From Eopsaltria australis (lineage: Eukaryota; Chordata; Aves; Passeriformes; Petroicidae), in contig JAVTVJ010000834.1 in assembly GCA_034509425.1 (NCBI GenBank), positions 62,001-126,000 of the forward strand: DNA of 64,000 nt, given 5' to 3'. The notes under the pieces were generated by a model, which was not told the DNA's origin, made no database searches, and saw nothing but the letters and a program-made list of their open reading frames with translations. How positions within the stretch are numbered: the first letter of the stretch is position 1; every line of letters begins with the position of its first letter. The translations under genes and the position numbers were made by a program. Below are positions 1 through 11,300 of the stretch, one piece after another.

Positions 1-2202
1 AGGTATCAATGGAGGGTTTTGCCTCAAGGTATGCGTAATAGTCCAAGTATTTGTCAATGGTATGTAGCCCAAGCTTTATCTAGGGTTCGAGAACGATTTC
101 CTGGTTCATATTGTTATCATTATATGGATGATATACTAATAGCTGCACCGACTCGGGAAGAATTGCTGACAATACAGCCTCAGTTGCTTGCTGCCTTGCA
201 TTCATATGGATTGCAAGTAGCTCCAGAAAAGGTACAACAATGTCCTCCTTAGAAATATTTGGGAGTCAAAATTTTAGAACAAACTGTGCAACATCAAAAT
301 GTGCAATTTCGAAAATCCATCAGAACTTTAAATGATGCTCAACAGTTACTGGGTACTATCAATTGGTTGCATCCTTACTTGGGGCTAACCACGGCACAGT
401 TGTCTCCTTTGTTTGATATCTTGAAAGGAGACTCAGGTTTAAATTCACCTCGAGCCTTGACTCCTAGAGCGCAGCAAGCACTGGAGGAGGTTCAGGCAGC
501 AGTTTCCACACGACAAGTTTATAGAATTGATCCTTCTATTGATATCACAGTTTTTGTTACAATGCCAGATCTTCATCCTACAGGTATCATTGGCCAATGG
601 GATATCCAGTGGCCTGACCCGTTGCATGTTTTAGAATAGATTTTCTTACCCCATCAGCCGAAAAAGACGGCCCCCACAATATTTGAACTAATTGCTCTAT
701 TAATAATCAAATGTCGTCATAGGTGTCTGCAACTCATGGCTAAGGACCCTGATGAACTTATACTTCCAATCCAGCAAGAATATTTTGACTGGAGTTTTGC
801 TAATAGCACTCCTCTCCAGTCAGCGCTGCAAAATTTTCCAAGACAAATTTCTTTCCAGCTACCTGGTCACAAATTACTGCAGTTGGCAAAGACAACTTCT
901 TTGTCTTTGCGACCAAAAAATAGTCGTGTGCCACTGCAAGGGCCTACGGTTTTTACAGACGGGTCTGGAAGAACAGGTAAAGCCATTGTCACCTGGAAGG
1001 ATGACTCTGGATGGCAAGTACTGGAAAGTTGTGAGTCAGGCTCTGCTCAGCTTGTTGAACTGCGAGCTGTGACCATGGCATTCCAGCACTTTTCTCATGT
1101 GCCACTTAATCTTGTAACTAATTCTGCTTATGTGGCAGACATCACACAACGTCTAGATTGTTCTCTTTTGAAAGAAGTTAACAATGCTAATTTGTTTTCC
1201 CTATTGAAAGCTTTGTGGTCTGCGATTCAAAAAAGAGTGCATCCTTATTACATTTTGCACATTCGAAGTCACACTGCGTTGCCAAGCTTTATAGCAGAAA
1301 GTAACGCAAGGGCTGACAAACTTGCTAATCCAGTTTGGGCAACCCCTCAGCCTGACACAGTTGCACAAGCCAAGGCTTCACATGACTTTTTCCATCAGAA
1401 TGCACGCACTTTACAGAGACAATTTTCTCTCACATCTACTCAAGCTCGTGACATTGTTAGTTCCTGTCCCGACTGCCAAGGCTTTGTTACACCATTGCCT
1501 GTAGAGGTCAACCCTAGGGGTCTGCAAGCATTGCAGATTTGACAGACAGATGTCACTCATGTAGCTGAATTTGGTCATCTCAAATATGTGCATGTTTCTA
1601 TTGACACCTTTTCTTCTGCTATGTGGGCATCTGCTCACACGGGGGAGAAAGGTCGTGATGCTATTGCTCATTGGCGGTTGGCTTTTGCAGTTTTAGGGGT
1701 ACCTTCATCTATAAAAACTGATAATAGTCCTGCTTATACCTCTGCAAAAACGAGGCAGTTTCTACAGCTATGGGGTGTTGAGCATACCTTTAGTATCCCT
1801 CATTCACCCACGGGCCAGGCTATCATTGAACGTGCTCATGGTACCCTGAAAAACATTTTGCAAAAACAAAAAGGGGGAATGATAGGGGAACCCCCACAAA
1901 GTAGACTGCAAAAGGCTTTGTATACAATCAATCATCTCACAGTGCCTTCTGATTCTAATATTCCTATATTTCTAAAGCATTTTCTTTCTTTGCAGTCGGA
2001 CGGAACAGTGAATCTCCCTCGAGGAAAGGTGTGGGTCAGAGATTTGATTACCAACAAGTGGGAGGGCCCATGGGACCTCATCACTTGGGGGCGTGGATAT
2101 GCTTGTGTCTCCACAGATACTGGAGCCCGTTGGGTGCCAGCGCGGTGTGTGAGGCCGGACTTACAGCAAAATCACCCCCGGAACAGCGATGGATCGACCT
2201 GA
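1..2202 (+). pseudogene. Class II endogenous retrovirus pol, 3' part (RT, RNase H, integrase), with in-frame stops
   Basis: The window opens inside reverse transcriptase. A PQG..NSP block is followed by the YMDD catalytic box near 121-135. RNase H follows, with FTDGSG near 951-968 and a later NARADKLA block. Integrase shows a zinc-binding domain (HxxxH near 1381-1395, CPDC near 1467-1478) and core aspartates in TDVTH and KTDNS, with the glutamate in AIIER. All of this lies in one frame from position 1 to 2202, so there is no frameshift, but TAG at 250 and 637 and TGA at 1540 interrupt it. The last codons overlap the env start by 14 nt, as in exogenous retroviruses. The RT and integrase style is that of alpha/beta (class II) retroviruses. 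This is a dead old copy; its 5' LTR, gag and protease lie left of the window. Confidence 0.9.
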
Positions 2203-3496
2203 ACCTTGGATATTAATGATTGTCATCATGGGGTTTTGCATAGGGGGAGGAAGGCCCATGTTGCCTCCTCTGCCTCCTATGCCAGAGAATGTATGGATAA
2301 CATTAGCTCATACCTTAAATCAATCTTCTATGTGTGTTTCGCTTGCTACCCCACAATCTCCTTTTAAAACATGCTTAGTAAGTGTGCCGCTACATAATCG
2401 CACAGAAATTAATGCGCTTGTTAATGGGAAATATGCAAATGGTACAAAGCTAGTTTCAACACCTAAACTGCTTGAACCCCAAGAAGTTGACATCTTAGGA
2501 TCCATTAGAGCTTCGACTTGTGTACGCTTTAAAGCTTCGCAAGCACGGTCTGGTGAGTCCTCCAATGAGGTGTCACCCGTCCAGCCATGGTACTCTAATG
2601 TTTCACTTTGGTGCAATGATAGCTCAGGTGTTGCTTTTACTAACCAAGTGCCAAAACAATTACCCTCGGGTTTGTTTTTGCTTTGCGGGGATCGTGCATG
2701 GGCTGGCCTCCTGTCCAATATGATAGGTGGACCATGCACGATCGGACGCTTGACAATGCTTGCTCCAAATCTTTCTATGGTAGCAAACATGTCTCATTCT
2801 TTGCACCGCGGGCAAAGGATGATGCATTCCTTGCGCCAGAGACGGCATCTTGATTCCTTTAACAAAAACTGCAGAGATGATCCAACAGTTTGGGGAAAGG
2901 GATCACGAATAGCTGCTTCAGTGTTTGCTCCGGGTGTTGCTGCAGCTCAAGCTTTAGCTACGCTTGATAAATTAGGGTGCTGGCTTGCTAAACGTACTAA
3001 TGAAACTTCAGCAGCTTTAGCAGGATTACTAACCGATGTTCGCTCAGTAAGGCATGCTACCTTACAAAATCGTGCAGCCGTTGATTTTTTGCTTTTAGCA
3101 CATGAGCATGGTTGTGAAGATTTCGAAGGAATGTGCTGTATGAATTTGTCAGACAATTCAAAGTCTATCTTTGCAAATATTCAAGAGCTACAGTATGGAG
3201 TGCAAAAGTTGAGAAAGACTGTTAGTGGGTTTGATACATAGTTTAGTGGCTGGGGCATCACAGGATGGCTCAAAGATCTGTTGAAAATAGGAAGTGTCAT
3301 CTTGCTTGTTGTACTTTTGTTCTTACTATTGGTGCCGTGTTTGTTGTCTTTTCTACAAAGGGCCCTGCAGAGATCGATAAACACTGCCTTTGTGGTAGTA
3401 AAACAAAAAGGGGGAATTGTGGGGATGGATGAGGCTGACAGCAGGCCTGAAAGCCTCTCGGACATGGACTTGAAAGCGATCAGAATTTACCCGTGA
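2189..3496 (+). pseudogene. Endogenous retroviral env (SU + TM) with a premature stop before the membrane anchor
   Basis: The frame begins with ATG at 2189, overlapping the end of pol in another frame. The SU part carries several N-x-S/T sites. A basic RQRR stretch near 2835-2846 is a plausible SU/TM cleavage site. The TM part shows a GVAAAQAL hydrophobic block, an LQNRAAVDFLLL immunosuppressive-domain-like segment and a CEDFEGMCC (CX6CC) motif near 3114-3140. This arrangement is typical of alpha/gamma-type envelopes that link SU to TM covalently. TAG at 3239 cuts the frame just before a strongly hydrophobic membrane span (about 3287-3360). The same frame then stays open to TGA at 3494, inside the LTR. 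As found, the product would lack its anchor and be non-functional or secreted. Confidence 0.85.
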
Positions 3497-3842
3497 GAAA
3501 GCCCTGTGAGAAAGCAATGGTATGAACACCTGCAGCCACAGTGGGGGACAGCCAAGAAGATAACCAGAGAAGATGTTTTGCACCCAGAGATGGCCTTGCA
3601 GAAGAGCATCAAGAATGTGGTGGAGGATTTATAGTGTGTAGTTGACTGCTTGTATGGCTTGTTAATGTGCTGGGAAAGTTCTTGTTATGAAGATAGCTTT
3701 AGTGTTGTTTTCCACGCAGCTGATAGTAGCATGTTACAATAGCTGGGAAAAAAGGGTATAAAGATGTTAGCATAGACTAATAAAGCACTTCTTCTTTGTC
3801 CTTGGACTACTCGCGTGTCGTGTGTCCGTCTCTACTGCGACA
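3418..3842 (+). repeat. 3' LTR of the class II endogenous retrovirus
   Basis: A polypurine tract (AAAAAGGGGGAA, 3405-3416) immediately precedes TGTGGGG, the expected LTR start. The element runs to TGCGACA at 3842, so it has TG...CA ends over 425 bp. A TATA-like GTATAAAG lies at 3756-3763 and an AATAAA signal at 3779-3784, about 60 bp before the end, which gives a normal U3-R-U5 layout. The 5' mate is outside the window, so no target-site duplication can be checked. Confidence 0.85.
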
Positions 3843-4481
3843 AGTGAACACTGAAACTCATTAAAATTAATTTCTAGTAGACTTGGGTCTTGGTGCTGGC
3901 TGGTTCTTGAACCTGACTGATAGTAAACCTGGAGTACAGACACCCTCTGTTTCATACAGAGACCACTGTCAGCGAGCCCCCTGGGCTGAGGAGCAGATCC
4001 CTGATGTCTGACACAGCACTGAAGTCAACCAAAGTTTGATCAGGGCAGCTCCAACACCACTCTCCTGGGTGGGCTCTGCTGTTTAGCAAGTGAGCTCCCA
4101 CTGCAATGGATGGAGGCATTAACTGGGTGCCTTTCCTCTACCCAAGACAGCTTCCACCAGGCTCATAGCAACTCTTTCCCTCTGAACCCGCCACCTTTCC
4201 ATCAGACAAACAAACCTTTACCATCAGATCTCCCTTTACCAAGACCTTGCTTGCAACTGTGGTTTAGCTGAAAGATTCTGTGCTCAGATGCCACTCACCC
4301 ATGTGTGTACCTGGCACCAAGCATGGACAGGGTGGCTGTGGCAGAAGGGTGCTGGGATGTTTGGGAACACAAGGGAGGGGGACTGGGGTCCACGTGGGCA
4401 GCTGGGTTTGCTCGCAAGCTGGGAGGTGGGACACAGAAGGGGCGGGGGAAAGGGCTGTGCCCCCAAGGTATGTCCCTGCAC
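3843..4481. other. Non-coding flank between ERV and candidate peptide gene
   Basis: Unique-looking sequence without a convincing ORF, repeat or splice-flanked exon. A GC-rich stretch (about 4320-4460) precedes the TATA box at 4482. Confidence 0.5.
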
Positions 4482-4489
4482 TATAAAAA
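4482..4489 (+). promoter_or_regulatory. TATA box upstream of a candidate small secreted-protein ORF
   Basis: TATAAAAA sits 117 bp before an ATG that opens with a signal-peptide-like sequence. The preceding 150 bp are GC-rich with GGGCGGGG-like stretches. The spacing fits a short 5' UTR of roughly 85-90 nt. No expression evidence is available. Confidence 0.35.
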
Positions 4490-4598
4490 TTACTTTGGCT
4501 GGATATAGTCAGGGGAAAAAAAACAGCTTCCACCTCTGCTACTGACTCCAACAGCCTTGTCCAGGCAGGAGGACCCTGAGCAAAGGCAGGACCTGAGG

Positions 4599-4982
4599 AT
4601 GAAGGTGCAGGCACTGACAGTCACCACGCTCCTCCTGGTGCTGCTGTGCTCTGCCCCAGCACCATCTGGGGCACTGGGAAGTCAGGCTGGCAACCTGGAG
4701 AGGCAGGCAGGGGCTGGGGGCCCTGAAGAAGCCCCTTGGCCACCTGGAGATGGAGGGGACAAGCTGCCTAGCCAGGGCTCAGAGAGGAGCCACTCTCTGG
4801 CCAGTGCATGGAAAGTGATGAGAGGCACACTGCAGCTCCAGGTCCCCCAGCAAGGCCATGGCCAAAGCCCTGCTGGGCAGTGGGGAGCAGGTTCCCCCTG
4901 GCAAGCCCTGGAGGCTCCCACTGCAGCCCTCCCACAGCAGGATCACAAGGCTGAGCCACCACCTGAAGGACTATGGGTCTGA
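4599..4982 (+). CDS. Hypothetical small secreted protein (127 codons), unverified
   Basis: The ORF starts at ATG 4599 in an acceptable context (purine at -3). It opens with a classic signal peptide: MKVQAL, then a hydrophobic core TTLLLVLLC, then small residues before a likely cleavage near residue 24-27. The rest is Gly/Pro/Gln/Ala-rich and low in hydrophobic residues, with a single cysteine inside the signal core. It could be a propeptide. A second open stretch in another frame (to 5118) holds five cysteines (DC, DC, VC, NC spaced over about 30 residues), which might be a separate exon or a shifted frame. I do not recognise the family. It may be a decayed or lineage-specific peptide hormone or defence gene, or chance coding in GC-rich DNA. 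Confidence 0.25.
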   Translation: MKVQALTVTTLLLVLLCSAPAPSGALGSQAGNLERQAGAGGPEEAPWPPGDGGDKLPSQGSERSHSLASAWKVMRGTLQLQVPQQGHGQSPAGQWGAGSPWQALEAPTAALPQQDHKAEPPPEGLWV

Positions 4983-5118
4983 CTGCACCGTGCAGGGCTG
5001 GGTCTGGTCTCTTGACTGCCCAGGGCTGTCTGTCTGTCCTGCCAGCAGTAGCTACAGAATGAACAACTGTATGGTGGATGGGATGTTCCCAAAAGTTTCT
5101 GGGAAGGCTGGGATTTGA

Positions 5119-8100
5119 CAGGTATCCTGAGCTATTGCAGGACACCAACAGCCTGTGCTGGAAAACCAAGGAGGGATACAGAGCTTGGGATTTTTAGCAA
5201 GTACAGTCCTGCATATCACAGGCCCTACAGAGCTGCTCACATCGGTGTGTGAGAGCTGTTTAATTAGGCAGGAACTGTCAGGGAGCAGAGATCACAGTTT
5301 TTAATGTTTAACCAATGTCCTGGTTCTCCAGTACCCTTTGGTAAATCTGTACTGCCTCCAGATTGGCCTCTTGCCTCAGCACGTTTGCCTACACTCACAT
5401 GGATATAGTCATGAAATAGAAACTCATCCAAGGCTACTCAACACAGAGAGCCAGCTCTGGTGCAGGAAACCCCTGGCTGTGGCATGTAGAGTAGGCAAGT
5501 TTAATGCTTGTGTACAGTATAGTGTGTGCATGTGTGTGTAGCATATAGGGCATCCTTAGCATTTATGCTCTGCTCATAGCCTTCTCTGGTCACCTGCTGC
5601 TGGCAGCCTCCATAGGAGGACACACAGGCCCATGGTCAGACCCAGCACAGATGGTCTTACAGCTTTTCTTTACAGGTGGCTTCCTCCAAAGCATACAGAG
5701 CCCTTAGATGGGGAGTCAAGCTGATCTCAGAGCAGCACAGGTCAAAATCAAGCTGAAGAGGTTGTCTTGCAGCTGGAGATCAACACTTCCTGTCCAAGTT
5801 TCATTTTAAATCTTTAATGACACAGTTGTAAATGTTTCGTTCATTGTACTTCTCATGCTGCTGCTTTTTAACACCCCCTTTGGATTTTGTACACTATGTA
5901 GGCTTGATTCTCACTTTCCTGAGAGCAGCCAATAAAAGCACTGAGTGGTCATGGAGGCCTGTGCTGGCAGAGTCCCCTTGGAGCTCCCCAATGAGACAAA
6001 CAGGGCTATTTCACAACCCTTTTTAATTTGAGCCATTAGGAAATTGTAGCAAAAGCTGTCAGTATCTCAGCATGCTCACACACAAATTCAAGCTGAGCTA
6101 AGTGTTGGGCAACCTGAGATCCCTCCATGATCCTTACCACAGCTCCCATCAAGGAAGGCCAAGTCCCATGCCTTGAAAACATCACTTAAGGAGAGGAATG
6201 TGGAGTCCCCAGGAACAGGCTTGGCAGTGTGGGACCATGTAGGAAGGCTTCTGAAGGCTGGAGCCGAGCCACAGATCTGCTTTATTTAGCACCCTACAGA
6301 GCTTTGCAGGCATCCTGGCCACCTTTACACGTGTGGGGGTGATCCCAGCTTTGCAAAGCCTCATGCTTCCATTAAAAACTCCTTAAAAAGAGAACCAAAG
6401 CACAGCATTTGATTCACCTTGAAGCCCACTGCAGTTTCCTTCAGTGAGCCACCACCTCCTCCTGTGACTGTGAAGTGGCACCAATTTTGTTCAGCGCACC
6501 CGAGGGGCAGCCCTCACACCTTCCACCTGGTCACCCCTGCAGGAGCCTGACCTGGGTGGGGCAGGGAGTAAATGCTGCTGACCTCTCTGAGCCCCTCTAC
6601 TGTTGCTTCCTCTGTCCCTGTACAGAAGTTGGGGGGCACAGAGCTGCAGGTGCTGCCTGCCTGCCTCCTGCTTTGTACAACACCATGGCTGTCCAGCATT
6701 TACTGTGCTCACCACAGAACCACAGAGAGGCTGAGGAGGGAAGGGACCAATGGAGATCACCTGGGCCATGCCCCTGCTCAAGCAGGGCCACCCAGAGCCA
6801 CTTGCCCAACCTACCTGGTTGCATAGCTTCAAAAGATTCACAGAGCAGCACTGGACCCACCGCTCTACTCCAGTGTGGAATGGAGGTGAGCTCCTCTGAA
6901 CCCCACTGCTGGTGAGAAAGGTCCACTCACCTGGCAAAGCCCATGGACCACAGGGATCATTTTCAAAGCCTCTGGGAGTCCTGTGCAGCCCAGCATAGCA
7001 CAGCTGCAGCAAAGGTACCCATATGCAGCTTTCACCCTGCAACCCTGTGGCAGCTGGGAAAGAGACTATCCTCCAAAGAGCAGACTCCAGGATGCTCCAG
7101 GTGCTCTTGCCCTCACAAGCAGTGCAAGTGTAACAGCTTTCATGCCAGCTGAAGAAAAGCCCTCGCCCTGCCTCAACATCCACTCGACTTCCCTGACACC
7201 TCCTCACTGAAGGAGGTCACTACAGAGAGGTGAGCAGGAGGCCCTGCTTCCTCTCCAGCCAGGAGCACAGAAGGCAGCAGCAGACACTGCCCTTGCCTAT
7301 TTCCTACTGTGCTTCCCAGCAGCAACACCCACAGTAGGAGAGAAGAGCCCATCTGACCTTTGGGAAGCAGGTCTCCCAGACAAGATCCTGCAGGTGAGCT
7401 CCACCTTGGGCTCCCCTGGCAAGCTGCCAGGTAAGGGATCAAGGCCACCCAGCCTCTGAGACTCACAGGGAAGCTGAGGGCCTGGCCAAGTCATGGGTTC
7501 AGCTGCTTGATGTCCTCTCTGGCTCATGCTTGGCGCTAGGTGGGATGGTGGGAAGACACAGCTCATCCCTTTCCACAAAAACACCGTGGATCCATATGCT
7601 TTTTACACAACTCACTTTTAATTACACTGCATGAGGAAAGGCCTCTCCTTGTGCCAAGACTCCCTGGTACAGCCACCCAGGGAGCTGGCTGGCCCATCAA
7701 GTCCTCAGTAGGTTTAGTGGTTCCCCCTTACCCTTTTCCCTTGCTTGGAAGCTCCTCCTGGTCAGTCCATATCATCCCTGCAGCCCCTGGTGTCCTTGCT
7801 TTGCAGAGACCTACTTTCATACATCTCTGTTCTTCCCCTCCATGCCTGAGCTTTGCCTGCTCAGTCGCATGGGAGTCCCGCTTTGGCCTCCTGCAGAACC
7901 AGGCAGAGAGGAGGCAGGGCAAGAGTCATTGGTTAATAATTGTTCTAACCTCAATATAAATAGAAAAAATACAACTAAATAAAGAATTGACTAGCTAAGA
8001 GATCCAATCCGCTGGGATGCCTGCAACATGCTAGTGCAGAGTTCAGAGAGAGTGCTTGGTCCAGTGCTTGCTACTGTAGACATCCAGAAACCTGTCCCAG

Positions 8101-8286
8101 CAGCCCCACAGCCATCCCATCCTCCTGAAGCACCACAGGTCCGTGCAGCACATCCTGGCTGTGGCCAGTGTGCCCAAGGCTGCTGGCTCCTGGGAGAAGG
8201 CTGGATGGGAATGGTTGGTAAGTCTGATTTATTGCTGCTAAATGATAAAGCCATTCTCTTCTGTGGAATGAGGATGTGCTTCGCTC
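5119..8286. other. 3' flank / 3' UTR region of DENND2A
   Basis: No coding exon is recognisable. The DENND2A 3' UTR must begin at 8286 and run leftwards. Minus-strand AATAAA candidates lie at 8229-8234, only about 53 nt past the stop, and at about 6280, roughly 2 kb past it. The sequence does not decide which is used. One CR1 fragment lies inside (6712-6822). Long ORFs here on either strand overlap that repeat and have no signature. Confidence 0.5.
6712..6822 (-). mobile_element. CR1 LINE 3'-end fragment
   Basis: The run ACCACAGAACCACAGAG, then GGCTGAGGAGGGAAGGGACC, GGAGATCACC and CCCCTGCTCAAGCAGGGCCACC, matches the familiar reverse-complement 3' region of avian CR1 retrotransposons. It is 5'-truncated and diverged, as usual for CR1. 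Confidence 0.75.
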
Positions 8287-8318
8287 TTACTTTTTGTGGA
8301 GGAATTTCATTTTGCTGC
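8287..8318 (-). CDS. DENND2A: DENND2A coding exon 19 (terminal exon, stop TAA)
   Basis: Acceptor TCTCTTCAG, then 29 coding nt giving SKMKFLHKK and TAA at 8289-8287. The basic KMKFLHKK end is the family C-terminus. It is too short for ORF detection and was found by following the phase-1 donor at 9143. The nearest minus-strand AATAAA lies at 8234-8229. Confidence 0.93.
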
Positions 8319-11300
8319 CTGAAGAGACAGAGAAAAGAAAATGGACTTCCCACAGTGACAGGCAAAACAAGTGTCATTTCCCACCACCTCTGGCCTATGC
8401 AGTGAACTGGCCCTGCTGCCATCCCTGGCTCCTTGTCCACAGCCAGCTGCTCTGCAAAGCTGGAAGCAGGAGCCTACAGAGCTCTGCCCATTCCCTGGGA
8501 GCAGTGCTGCAAACTGGGACCTTGCAAGCCCCCAGGCCCATTTGTCCAGTGGTCCTGGAAGGTGACCACATGACTAAGCTCACCTGGCCAGAGCATGTGT
8601 GGGCAGGGCACACCAGCCCCTCAGGCACTGCTGCTCTTAAAATGGCCAAGAACAGACAAGAGGACCAGGGATGTGATCTAAACACCTGATCAAACTCAGC
8701 CACAGTGTCCAATGACTTATCAAGGGCTTCTAACCTCAGTCTGGAGTTCTTGTCTAGTTCCCCTTACAGTGGAAAATAGATTCAATATTAGAATACACCT
8801 GGGCAATTCCCACTGCTGATCCCTAAGGGCAAACCTGAAGGCAATGAAAACTGTCAATCCCCCAGTCACTGGTTGCTCTACTGCCTTCTCAGACCCACCT
8901 GTCTCCTTTACAAGACACAGATACAGCTCATGGCCCAGTCTTTGGTTCTCCACCAGCCTCCAGATAGTGACTGACCAGGGCCAGAGCCAACAGTGTGCCA
9001 GCGCAGGGATACATGGCCAGGCACTGGATGCCACACAGAGACACTGGCCCTGTCATCCTTGGGCAGCTTCTGTGCTGCCCAGCCTGAAGGCAACAAGAAG
9101 CCCAGCCCTCCCGAGAAGCCAAGGGTTTTGCTGGTTCCTTACCTAGGCCTTTCAGGAACCTATTGACTCCACTCTGCTCCCCACTGGGAAGTGTTTCCAG
9201 GTACTCCTGAGCCCGTACCTCAAACAGACCTGCAGAAAGGCAGAAATCAACAGCTTCTATTTTGTGTCCCTATAAATCCAAGCGAGAATGCCCACCTGAA
9301 AGTGGTAAGTTGTCCCAGCTTACCCACGCATTATTGCACAGAAGGAACAACTCACCCCACCTCCTCCATCAGCTGAGGACAGATCTGGCACAGAAGCTTT
9401 GGTCCGCCCCCTCCCTCCCCACTGCAAGGCTGACTGAACTGCTGCACCTCACTCAGGGTACAAAATGTACCTCCCTTCATTCTGCTATGAACACAACTAA
9501 GCCCAGTGAGTGACATCATCTGGGGAATCATCATGCAGAATTTACCTCCTTTACTCAGCCACCTATTCAAGCATCCCCTGCTTGGGAGGAAGCTGCTAAG
9601 CTAGCACTGAGTAGCAGCAGGGATAAGAAATTTCAACTGCCAGTAGAGCCCTTGGGACTGTGGGATAACGAGTGAAACCACAGAAGCAGCTCTGGGAAGG
9701 AGATGAGCATCCAAGCTTTCTACTAGACAAAAGAACCATGACCAATCCAGCCCATTCTTCCTCTAGACACAAGAAGAAGACACAAGGGACTGCAAGAATA
9801 AACATTATTCCAGCAGTGGAATTCAATGTGGAATGGAAGAGGCACACACATGGAGGATACTGCAAGGGTGAAAGGTGCCTGTAACCCCATCCCCAACAAG
9901 AAATCACCAGATTCCCTCCTGGTGCTCCTGTACAGACACTGCAGCCTCCAGCAATGGAACTGGGGATGGAGGTGGTAGCTGGGGAGCATCTCCCTGTCCT
10001 CATGGAGCAACAGCAGTTTCCACCATAGCAGAGCCCAGTCAGAGCCCCTCACCTCTGACCCCCTGCTTCCGCAGCTCCCGCTCTTGAATGAAGCCCCCAA
10101 ACATCTGTGTCTCCATGAAGACCTCCAGGAAGCGCCGGAGGCTCTTGGAAGAGACAGATTTGCGGAAAGCCTCACGCTGCAGAGTCCGCTCCTCACGCTC
10201 CGTGGGGGTCAAGAACAGGGAATAGTGGCCCACAATCTCCACAAAGAAACGGACAAAGGCCTCGGACACCACCTCGTTCAAAGGGCTGGTTTCTAAGGGG
10301 AAAATAAAGAGGCAGTGGTGAGGACAGTGCTGTAAGAATGTGCCAGGAAAATCTCTGGGTAAAAATTTCCTGGCTTTTTTCAGATCCAGCCTGAGAAAAA
10401 AAAAGCTGCTCAAAAGACAGCATCCTAGGATGTGCTTGTCATGGAAGTAGACCAAATTGCTACTACTTTGAAAGACACCAAGCTTTGATTTGGTGCTCAC
10501 TTCTCTCTGGTGGGAGAGAATCAGAAGGGTAAAAGTGATAAAACTTACAGGCTAAGATAAAGAGAGTTTAGTGGATGAATCTAAAACTGTGCATGCAAGC
10601 AAAGCAAAGTAATTGATTTATTCAGCAGTTCCCATGGGCAGGCAGGTGTTCAGCCCACCCCAGGAAAGCAGGGCTCTGGCACATGTGCCTTGGGAAGACA
10701 AAATGCCCTATTTTCAAATGTCCCTCCACTTCCTCCTCCTTCCTGTAGCTTTATATGCTGAGCACGACTCCATGAACATCACTCCATGTGGAACATCCCT
10801 TTGGTCATTTGGGGTCAGCTGTTCTGGCTATGTCCCCTCCCCACTCCTTGCAGGCCCTCAGCCCACTCACAGGTAGGGTGCGATGAGGGGCAGAAAGGTG
10901 TTGGCTCAGTGAGAGCTCTGCTCAGCAACAGCTAAAACATCCCTGTATTATCAACACCATTTCCAGCACAAATCCAAAACACAGCCCTATACCAGCTATG
11001 GTAAAATTAACTCTGTCCTAGCCAAAAGCAGAACATTCTCCAGGCTCCTCTGCACCAGGGAGATGCCCATACTGTCCCCCAAGAGAGCTGTCTTGGCCCA
11101 GTCACCCATGAGCCACGTGGCCATCGCCGAGTCTGCAGCTTTGCAGATGACTGTCCCCTGGAGGAGCCTGCATCACTCATGGCCAGCAGCAGAGAGAAGC
11201 CTATGAAACCCCTCTGAAAAGGAGTACAGGTGTTCCCTGGAACTGTAAGGGAAGGATGGCCAGAGCTGGGAAGAGATAAGTACTGTTGCCCTTCACACAG

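Noticed and set aside
6491..7207. A 238-codon minus-strand ORF downstream of DENND2A
   Set aside because: It overlaps a CR1 fragment, has no domain, signal or splice logic, and has a low-complexity Cys/Trp/Gly mix typical of chance ORFs in GC-rich avian DNA.
8229..8234. AATAAA 53 nt after the DENND2A stop as the sole polyadenylation site
   Set aside because: It would give an unusually short 3' UTR and has no obvious GU-rich downstream element. It is kept only as a candidate in the exon 19 note.
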